Below are positions 58,289-64,000 of a DNA stretch of 64,000 bases, piece by piece (within the stretch, counting starts at the first letter, position 1; each line of letters opens with the position of its first letter). The notes under the pieces were generated by a model. It had not been told where the DNA came from. It searched no databases and saw only the letters and a list, made by a program, of their open reading frames with translations. Position numbers and translations under genes: made by a program. Origin of the DNA: Gordoniibacillus chartarius (GTDB taxonomy: Bacteria; Bacillota; Bacilli; Paenibacillales; NBRC-103111); NCBI RefSeq assembly GCF_042432825.1, contig NZ_JBHLWN010000014.1, forward strand, positions 90,176 through 154,175, read 5' to 3'.

Positions 58289-59383
58289 TCAATAGGGGAT
58301 CTCATCGTCCCTTTCAAGACGAGGGCCGTTCTCCAGCCGCTCCAGCACCTGCTCCAGCTCATCGGGCTGCAGCAGCTCGACCGGCGAAACGCCATGCTCG
58401 AATTCAAACAAATCTCCCGTGATGAGTACGGCATATTTCCCGCCGACTCTGGCAATATGGATACGGCCGCCGTAATCGGCCATCTTCCCTTTGACAAGAA
58501 CGCCGTCCAGCTTCAGCTTCAGCTCGAGATCCGGCTTCTGCTCGACGAGCCAGTTCGTCGCTTCGACGACCCGCTCATGCGGCCAGCTCTCCTGCAGCTC
58601 CCGCTTCTCGCTTGCGGCCCACACTTCGTACTTCTGCGCCTCGATTTCAAGCTCGCGCTGCCGTACTTCGGTAATGTCCGGAGCTTGGAGCTCCTCCTGC
58701 AAATAGCTGCCGACCATCGTCATGACCTGATCGTTCATGACTTCGGGCATCGTCTTCTCATACGACACGTATTTCAGAAAATCTTCAAAATACCGCGCAT
58801 GCGACGCCTGATGAATCTTGAGCTCCCATTCGTCGAAAGCCCCTTCCTCCGGCATATGCGGGTATTGGATCGATTTAATGTTACGGGCTGAAATGGCCAT
58901 CTCCACTTGGTCGATCAGCTTCTTCTCGTCGGCGATGCGGGCGATCTTCGGCTCGAAGTCGCATTTTAACACGAACAGCATCGGATCGTCCGATACTTGA
59001 TACCAACGGGCTCTCACTACAATTAACGCACCGCCGCGAACGGCGCTCGTATCGAGGTAGGCGCGCATGAGCTCGTCCGTACAGTTCAAAAACTGCTCCT
59101 TGGATTCCGCTTGCCGCAGCCGGCGGAACAAATTGTAGTTAGGGTTGCTGTCCAGCTCAAAGCCCGGCTCGACGGCAAACCGGCCGATCTTGGTAGGCAC
59201 GTTCTCCGACACCGGATTGCGTTCCGCCTTGCGCTTGACGATCCGTGCGAATTCGCCATCCAGGAACGGCTTCAATTCGCTGTCCTCGTAATCGTCTCCG
59301 TCCATCGTTTGATAATGCTTATATCGTCGGTCGTCCTCCGTCTGAATGACGAAGAAGGAAGCGAATTGTACGATAAAATCCAT
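58289..59383 (-). CDS. DUF3900-like conserved protein
   Basis: 364 residues, soluble. Family-like segments: LKPFLDGEFARIVKRKAERNP, PTKIGRFAVEPGFELDSNPNYNLF, DTSAVRGGALIVVRA, FEPKIARIADEKKLIDQVEMAIS and the long ASHARYFEDFLKYV. I link it to DUF3900 from memory. ATG 59383 with AAGGAG 12 nt away. Role unknown; alone on its strand. Confidence 0.75.
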   Translation of the reverse strand: MDFIVQFASFFVIQTEDDRRYKHYQTMDGDDYEDSELKPFLDGEFARIVKRKAERNPVSENVPTKIGRFAVEPGFELDSNPNYNLFRRLRQAESKEQFLNCTDELMRAYLDTSAVRGGALIVVRARWYQVSDDPMLFVLKCDFEPKIARIADEKKLIDQVEMAISARNIKSIQYPHMPEEGAFDEWELKIHQASHARYFEDFLKYVSYEKTMPEVMNDQVMTMVGSYLQEELQAPDITEVRQRELEIEAQKYEVWAASEKRELQESWPHERVVEATNWLVEQKPDLELKLKLDGVLVKGKMADYGGRIHIARVGGKYAVLITGDLFEFEHGVSPVELLQPDELEQVLERLENGPRLERDDEIPY

Positions 59384-59517
59384 ATGAGGCCAGCGCTCCT
59401 TCTCAATGCTTATTGCTGCTTCGATCCCGGTGCCCGCAAGAATGACACCGTATTCTACTGTAACGGGGGAGGTCCCGATGTGTCAAAAGCTTTCTGCTGG
59501 AATGCGATGCCGCCGCC

Positions 59518-61143
59518 CTAAACGGCCCTCGGCAAAGAAAGCGTAACTGTCGTGCCCTCGTTAACGGCGCTTGAAATATGCATCGTACCTTGATGATTGG
59601 CGATGATCCGTTTGCTGACGAGAAACCCGAGACCGGTGCCTTTCATCTTGGTCGAATAGAACGGTTCGCCGATCTTCCTTAGCATTTCCTCCGGAATTCC
59701 AACCCCTTCGTCGGCGAAGGCAATGGTCACGCGATCCTGCTCATCCAATAAGCGAATGCTCAGCTTACCGCCGTCCGGCATCGCCTCGATCGCATTTTTC
59801 ACCACATTGAGAAACACTTGCTTCAGCTGATTTCCATCTCCCATGACGCTATCGGGACACTCTCCCAGCTCTGTGATTATTTCGACTCCTTGCATGTTCG
59901 CTTCGCCTGCCAGCAGGCTGACGACCTCCTCCAGCCTGGTGCGCACCGAAACGTGCTGGAACATAATCGCCTGCGGCTTGGCGAGGATCAGCATCTCGCT
60001 GACGATGCTTTCGATCCGCGTCAGCTCGCTGCCTATGATCTCGTAATACTTCGAATGCGCGGGATTTGCGGAGGCGGACATCAGCTGCAGAAAGCCTTTG
60101 ATCGATGTCAGCGGATTGCGGATTTCATGGGCGACACCGGCGGCCAATTGCCCGATCGCCGTCAGCTTCTCGGAATTGCGGAGCATCTCTTCCGCGAGCT
60201 TCGATTCGGTAATATCCGTAACGAGGGCAAAATATCCAAACATGCGCTCCCCTTCCACGATCGGCACGACCGTAAACCGCACGTGAATTTGGTGCCCCTG
60301 CTTATGGCGCAAGACCGCCTCTTTGTCTTTCTTGATCTCGCCATCCAGAGCGTATTGGAGCAGCTTCTCGGCTAGATGGTGATCGTCTTCAAACCAGAGC
60401 GTCAGCCTGGATTTGCCTAACAGCTCCGATTCCTTGTAGCCGGTTATTTTTTCATACGCGGGATTGACCGACACGAACCGGTTGTCCATATCAAATGCAC
60501 TGATCCCGACAGGATTATATTTGACTAGCGATTCGAGTCTTCGCCGGACACGTCCGTTATCGATGATATGCTCCAGCAGCAAGAACGCCGCGGCCATTAG
60601 CAGCAGCTGAATGACACATGCCACGCCTAGAAAATGGCCGTATTCGACAAGCAGCCTGCCGGGTCCATCCGCACCAAATAAAATGGAGAAGTACACGGTA
60701 AGGAACAAAATCTGAATGACCATCGTCAGCAGCGACAGCACGCTGGCGATCGCAAAGCGCCTGCTGCGCGAGGACTCTTCAAATCTTCCGCAAACCAATA
60801 AGGGGAGCGCCGAATAAGCGAACATGGCGGCAATGCTTATCAGTGCGGTATCGGGAGGCATGACGAGCAAGTGGTATGCGGAAAGAAGACCGATCGACAG
60901 CATACCCGCCCTCATTTTTCCGTACAGTATGGACAATATGATGGGAACACATTGGAAGTTCTCGACCACACCGAAGATATGAACCGGCGTAAGCTCGCAT
61001 AAGATTGCCGATCCGCCGCCATACAGCCCCATCAGACAAGACCTGAATGGCAGCTGATTGAAGGATTTCCCGAACGTCCATATTTGGTATACTGTAATCG
61101 GGAAGAGAATGAGTCCAATCTGCAAGAAATATTCACTCAGCAT
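59518..61143 (-). CDS. Membrane PAS histidine kinase (KinB/KinC-like sporulation kinase candidate)
   Basis: 541 residues. Five or six N-terminal membrane helices of the 5TM-5TMR_LYT kind, a PAS domain (GISAFDMDNRFVSVNPAYEKITGY), HisKA with phospho-histidine in GVAHEIRNPLTSIKGFLQLM and HATPase (NAIEAMPDGGKLSIR, GVGIPEEMLRKIGEPFYSTK, GTGLGFLVSKRII). No response regulator is next to it, as for phosphorelay kinases that feed Spo0F. ATG 61143 follows AAAGGTGA. Sda (16.6 kb) could inhibit it. Sporulation role inferred from architecture. Confidence 0.9.
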   Translation of the reverse strand: MLSEYFLQIGLILFPITVYQIWTFGKSFNQLPFRSCLMGLYGGGSAILCELTPVHIFGVVENFQCVPIILSILYGKMRAGMLSIGLLSAYHLLVMPPDTALISIAAMFAYSALPLLVCGRFEESSRSRRFAIASVLSLLTMVIQILFLTVYFSILFGADGPGRLLVEYGHFLGVACVIQLLLMAAAFLLLEHIIDNGRVRRRLESLVKYNPVGISAFDMDNRFVSVNPAYEKITGYKESELLGKSRLTLWFEDDHHLAEKLLQYALDGEIKKDKEAVLRHKQGHQIHVRFTVVPIVEGERMFGYFALVTDITESKLAEEMLRNSEKLTAIGQLAAGVAHEIRNPLTSIKGFLQLMSASANPAHSKYYEIIGSELTRIESIVSEMLILAKPQAIMFQHVSVRTRLEEVVSLLAGEANMQGVEIITELGECPDSVMGDGNQLKQVFLNVVKNAIEAMPDGGKLSIRLLDEQDRVTIAFADEGVGIPEEMLRKIGEPFYSTKMKGTGLGFLVSKRIIANHQGTMHISSAVNEGTTVTLSLPRAV

Positions 61144-61274
61144 GGAATCACCTTTATTCCCCGAACTATAGTCAGCATTAGATGAACTCCTTCATATTTT
61201 ACGTGGTTGTAGGCTATACGGCAATAACAGATACTAGTGGAACAGATCCCCAAATCAAAGTCCGCTGATCATCA

Positions 61275-61318
61275 ACAGAAAAAAACCGCCTGGGCCCGGA
61301 GGCAGCAAGCGGTTAGCT
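61275..61318 (-). terminator. Terminator downstream of the Gfo/Idh/MocA gene
   Basis: Minus strand AACCGC...GCGGTT hairpin with GCC/GGC inner pairs, then six T. It is 90 nt beyond the stop codon. Confidence 0.65.
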
Positions 61319-61407
61319 TCGCGTTACTTCGAGAACGTCTCCATAAACTGATTGAGAGCGGGGCCAAGAAGGACGATGAATCAGCCGGGAAATCGCGGCA
61401 TGTATAC

Positions 61408-62703
61408 TTATTTCAATACTTCATCAAGCCGAACGGGACGGCCTTCCTTGACGGAGCGCCAGACCGCCTCGCCAGTGCCGACCGAATACGCACCATCCGC
61501 AGCTCCCGACAGTATCGGATACGTGCGCAGCGGATCCGGACCAAGGAACAAATCCTCCAGCAGCACCGGATCGCCGCCGCCGTGGCCGCCTTCACGCTGT
61601 ACGACATGAATCGTTTCTTTCGAGCCGAACAGCGGGAAGTAATCGATCGTCTGCTCCGGCGTTGGGAAAGGTACACGAGCCGGCATATGATACTCAGTTG
61701 TTTCCAGCCTTCCCTTCGTTCCGTTGATCGCGAGACGGTAACCTTCATAAGGAAGCGAGAAGTTAACCGAGTAGCTGAGTAATGCTCCTCCGTCGTAACG
61801 GACTGTTGCTGTATACGTGTCTTCGATATTGATCTCCGAATCGTAGATGCACGCATCCGGACGGTAACCGGTGTAGCCTTGCTGTGCTTCCGCTCCCGCG
61901 CCAGCTACCTTCACTGTGCCGATATGATCGTCTCGCACTTGAATATCTGCACTCCGCGACGACCAGCGCATGTAGTACGCGCACTGCTGGCGTACATCGC
62001 ATGTGCCGCAGAACCTTCCGTCCTCGCGGCGCGGATTGAGCTCGCCGTCCGGACCGTAATAATTCAGCGCGCCGTAGGCGAAAGCTTCAACGGGCCGCTG
62101 CCCTGTCCACCAGCCGACCAAGTCGAAATGGTGCGAACTCTTATGGATCGACAGTCCGCCGGACACCTCGCGCAGCCGGTTCCACCGCTTGAAATAGCTG
62201 GCGCCGTGATACGTATCGATGTACCAATTCAGATCGATCGACGTAATGCGTCCGAGTTTTCCTTCAAGCACCATCTCTTTAATTCGGCGGTGAATCGGTG
62301 CGTAGCGGTAGTTGAACGTTACCGTTACTTTCCCTTTGCTCGCGGCTTCCGCATCCAAAATGCGCCGGCAATCCGCCCCCGTCGTCGCCATCGGCTTCTC
62401 CGTCATCACGTCGAGATCGCGTGCCAGCGCTTGAACAATATACTCCACATGCGTGTCGTCACGTCCCGCTACGATGATTACATCGGGCTTTGTCTCCCGT
62501 ACCATACGGTCGAACTCGTCTGGAGCATACTCCGGTACATTGGCAATGGCAGCATACTTTTTCTTGCAAATAATGTGCCGCTGCGGATCCGCGTCAAGCA
62601 AAGCGACAAGCTCGCTGCCTTCCGAGAACGTTCCTAGCATTGGCCCGATAAACATGTTGATCGCCCTGTTGCTGACACCGCATACTGCATATCGTTTTCT
62701 CAT
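61408..62703 (-). CDS. Gfo/Idh/MocA family oxidoreductase
   Basis: 431 residues. N-terminal Rossmann fold (YAVCGVSNRAINMFI; VIIVAGRDDTHVEY) with the EKP motif in MTEKPMATTG; C-terminal domain with SIHKSSHHFDLVGWW and a cysteine pair in CGTCDVRQQCAYY that is unusual for the family and may bind a metal. ATG 62703; a TTG at 62712 is nearer AAGGGG. Probably acts on a sugar derivative. Differs from the 42-kb relative in length and in these extra cysteines. Confidence 0.86.
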   Translation of the reverse strand: MRKRYAVCGVSNRAINMFIGPMLGTFSEGSELVALLDADPQRHIICKKKYAAIANVPEYAPDEFDRMVRETKPDVIIVAGRDDTHVEYIVQALARDLDVMTEKPMATTGADCRRILDAEAASKGKVTVTFNYRYAPIHRRIKEMVLEGKLGRITSIDLNWYIDTYHGASYFKRWNRLREVSGGLSIHKSSHHFDLVGWWTGQRPVEAFAYGALNYYGPDGELNPRREDGRFCGTCDVRQQCAYYMRWSSRSADIQVRDDHIGTVKVAGAGAEAQQGYTGYRPDACIYDSEINIEDTYTATVRYDGGALLSYSVNFSLPYEGYRLAINGTKGRLETTEYHMPARVPFPTPEQTIDYFPLFGSKETIHVVQREGGHGGGDPVLLEDLFLGPDPLRTYPILSGAADGAYSVGTGEAVWRSVKEGRPVRLDEVLK

Positions 62704-63068
62704 CGATCTCAAAGCCCCTTCATCTGCATAGTCCTTCTCGTTGCCTTAATAAAATTGCATGAATTCATCGATCATCTTATTGCTACCCTTAACGCGCTGG
62801 TCGGAAATTCGCTTGATGAACCTGCATCGGTTCTTCGAAAGATAATTTAACTTCGCTTGCACGGTAGCCCTGCATCTTCACACCCGGCCTCATTCTAAAC
62901 CGTAGAGCCGAAAATTTCATTCAAGCCCTCCCGATCGCGCACGACTGTCCAGCCTCAGGGCTATTCCTTACTGTAACAAGTAATGTCAGCGTTTTCAAGA
63001 TAAAAATGTATGAACTGTACACTTATACTTTTATCAGTTGAAGCAATTTTTTCATCTCATAAATGAAA
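62704..63068. other. Intergenic region upstream of the oxidoreductase gene
   Basis: 365 bases. It contains the possible small ORF at 62789-62920 but no other feature I can support; the region becomes AT-rich toward 63000. Confidence 0.5.
62789..62920 (-). CDS. Possible small protein, 43 residues
   Basis: ATG 62920 follows GGGAGGG (62925-62931) closely, ending at TAA 62789. Basic N-terminal half (KFSALRFRMRPGVKMQGYR) and polar end. No homologue recognised and no terminator after it. The good RBS is the only evidence. Confidence 0.35.
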   Translation of the reverse strand: MKFSALRFRMRPGVKMQGYRASEVKLSFEEPMQVHQANFRPAR

Positions 63069-63070
63069 AT

Positions 63071-63107
63071 AAAAATGCTGCTGAGAATACTCTCAACAGC
63101 ATTTTTT
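63071..63107. terminator. Bidirectional terminator of the His-rich gene
   Basis: AAAAATGCTG-TGAGA and TCTCA-CAGCATTTTT, one mismatch, just after the stop of the His-rich ORF. Confidence 0.88.
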
Positions 63108-63113
63108 ATTGGC

Positions 63114-63341
63114 TCAGCGATGTTGCACGCCATGTCCGTAAGGATAATGGTAATAGCCATAGTATGGCCATACCTGATGCCACGGATAATGAGGAAAGTG
63201 GTGATGCGGATGGTGCGGATGGTGTGGGTGATGCGGATGGTGCGGATGGTGCGGATGGTGTGGGTGTTGCGGGTGGTGCGGATGCTGCGGATGCTGCGGA
63301 TGCTGCGGATGCTGACCGTGGTAATGTTGATTGTAACCCAT
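63114..63341 (-). CDS. Histidine-rich small protein with HHP/QHP tripeptide repeats
   Basis: 75 residues, about 30 of them histidine. After MGYNQHYHG come about 13 tandem tripeptides (QHP or HHP), then an aromatic tail (FPHYPWHQVWPYYGYYHYPYGHG). ATG 63341 follows GGGAG at suitable distance; a strong terminator follows. At DNA level the repeat is a 9-bp type minisatellite, so copy number may vary. Such proteins bind Ni, Zn, Cu or Co, or are spore coat components (CotH/CotG-like compositional bias); which one cannot be told. It lies directly downstream of the rRNA/tRNA operon terminator, same strand. Confidence 0.75.
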   Translation of the reverse strand: MGYNQHYHGQHPQHPQHPQHPHHPQHPHHPHHPHHPHHPHHPHHPHHHFPHYPWHQVWPYYGYYHYPYGHGVQHR

Positions 63342-63452
63342 TCGATAATCTCCCTTTCCAATCATGAATGCTTGCAATGCATCGTATGAAGAAAGTGGAG
63401 TTTTGGGTGCTTATCCCGTGAAGTTCGTGATGCCTGCCTACGTTGAAACACA

Positions 63453-63502
63453 GCAAAAAGAGAAGGGGAATCCACATTGGTGAATTCTCCTTCTCTTTTT
63501 GC
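63453..63502 (-). terminator. Terminator of the rRNA-tRNA operon
   Basis: Near-perfect arms GCAAAAAGAGAAGG and CCTTCTCTTTTTGC, longest of the window, just downstream of tRNA-Pro. Confidence 0.9.
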
Positions 63503-63508
63503 ATATGA

Positions 63509-63582
63509 TCGGGACGACACGATTCGAACATGCGACCCCCTGGTCCCAAACCAGGTGCTCTACCAAGCTGAGCTACGTCCCG
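63509..63582 (-). tRNA. tRNA-Pro (anticodon UGG)
   Basis: Full cloverleaf on the minus strand: acceptor CGGGACG/CGUCCCG, anticodon arm CCUGG-UUUGGGA-CCAGG with anticodon UGG, TUC loop GUUCGAAUC. CCA is not encoded. Confidence 0.95.
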
Positions 63583-63587
63583 TAATG

Positions 63588-63663
63588 TGGCTCCCCGAAC
63601 AGGACTCGAACCTGTGACAACTCGATTAACAGTCGAGTGCTCTACCAACTGAGCTATCAGGGA
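63588..63663 (-). tRNA. tRNA-Asn (anticodon GUU)
   Basis: Minus strand cloverleaf: acceptor UCCCUGA/UCGGGGA, anticodon arm CUCGA-CUGUUAA-UCGAG, TUC loop GUUCGAGUC, encoded CCA. Confidence 0.95.
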
Positions 63664-63667
63664 ATAA

Positions 63668-63743
<76 letters not shown>

Positions 63744-63760
63744 ATATTTTATGTGCAAAC

Positions 63761-63878
63761 GCTTGGCGACGTCCTACTCTCCCAAGACCCTGCGGTCTAA
63801 GTACCATCGGCGCTGGAAGGCTTAACGGCCGTGTTCGGGATGGGTACGCGTGGTTCCCTTCCGCCATTGCCACCAAAC
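63761..63878 (-). rRNA. rrf: 5S ribosomal RNA
   Basis: Minus strand starts GUUUGGUGGC and ends GUCGCCAAGC, which pair; it contains the universal CACACCUGUU-like ACCCAUCCCGAACACGG and GGGAGAGUAGG blocks. About 118 nt. Confidence 0.95.
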
Positions 63879-63956
63879 GTTTGCTTTGTTTCAGGGAGTT
63901 GCACCCTGAAAACTAGATACGAAACAGGTCTGCGTAGTGTTCTTTCGGTTGTTTAT

Positions 63957-64000
63957 TTGGATAAGCCCTCGACCGATTAGTATTCGTCAGCTCCACACAT
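63957..64000 (-). rRNA. rrl: 23S ribosomal RNA, 3' end only
   Basis: Minus strand reads GUGGAGCUGACGAAUACUAAU then CGGUCGAGGGCUUAUCC, the conserved 3' end of Bacillales 23S rRNA. The body lies to the right, outside the window. The 23S-5S spacer (63879-63956) holds nothing else. Confidence 0.93.

Noticed and set aside
63180..63330. CRISPR-like repeat array
   Set aside because: The 9-bp repeats have no spacers and encode His-Pro tripeptides in frame.

Overview
The window reads as ordinary chromosome of a spore-forming, aerobic member of the Bacillales. The protein family set and the relatively GC-rich sequence point to the Paenibacillaceae (Paenibacillus or a close relative). The markers are Bacillus-type primosome genes (dnaB, dnaI), sporulation regulators (Sda, a Spo0E-like phosphatase, GerPF), sufCDSUB in Bacillus order, HemQ, CtaA, YuiB/YumB/YutJ/YuzB/Nfu in a B. 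subtilis-like neighbourhood, and menaquinone synthesis by the futalosine route (MqnE, MqnD, MqnB). I see no insertion sequence, prophage, integrase or CRISPR array.

Layout. 1-10 kb: 3' part of sdhC with a divergent LysR regulator; a GyrI-like protein; the potassium channel pair ktrB-ktrA behind a c-di-AMP (ydaO-type) riboswitch with its own terminator; a CPBP membrane protease; uvrC, trxA and a MerR regulator. 10-22 kb: a small membrane protein, dnaB-dnaI, yuiB, hemQ, type II NADH dehydrogenase genes (yumB, yutJ), sda with an upstream DnaA-box cluster, gerPF, a low-complexity lipoprotein, an A-type Fe-S carrier, a Spo0E-like gene, mqnE, yuzB, and nfu under a near-consensus Fur box. 22-32 kb: HEPN-like protein, DMT exporter, ctaA, a thioredoxin-like protein, an SPFH protein with a ribbon-helix-helix protein, a stalk-domain lipoprotein, DUF2515, a HAD phosphatase, and two CBO0543-type membrane proteins next to an AT-richer stretch with a gene remnant. 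32-38 kb: sufCDSUB, transcribed leftward from a promoter region carrying Fur-like and PerR-like boxes. 38-49 kb: DUF1802, Dps, methionine salvage genes mtnK-mtnA, an oxidoreductase, YunC-like protein, a GGDEF-EAL protein, an orphan LytTR regulator and an aldo/keto reductase. 49-63 kb: aldehyde dehydrogenase, acetyltransferase, mqnB-mqnD, csp and a YdjO-like protein, a two-component system, a phosphoesterase, a truncated DUF3231-like gene, a DUF3900-like protein, a PAS-containing sensor kinase, a Gfo/Idh/MocA oxidoreductase and a very histidine-rich small protein. 63.5-64 kb: the end of a leftward rRNA operon (23S 3' end, 5S, tRNA-Ala, tRNA-Asn, tRNA-Pro, terminator).

How the parts connect. 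Much of the window concerns the respiratory chain and its cofactors: SdhC, two NDH-2 type proteins, CtaA (heme A), HemQ (heme b) and menaquinone synthesis. It also concerns Fe-S assembly (Suf, Nfu, A-type carrier), with Fur/PerR-like boxes at suf and nfu. A second theme is coupling growth and replication to sporulation (Sda with DnaA boxes, Spo0E-like phosphatase, a KinB-like kinase). Functional names rest on recognisable motifs and length; no database search was run. Starts were chosen by ribosome-binding-site position and family alignment from memory.
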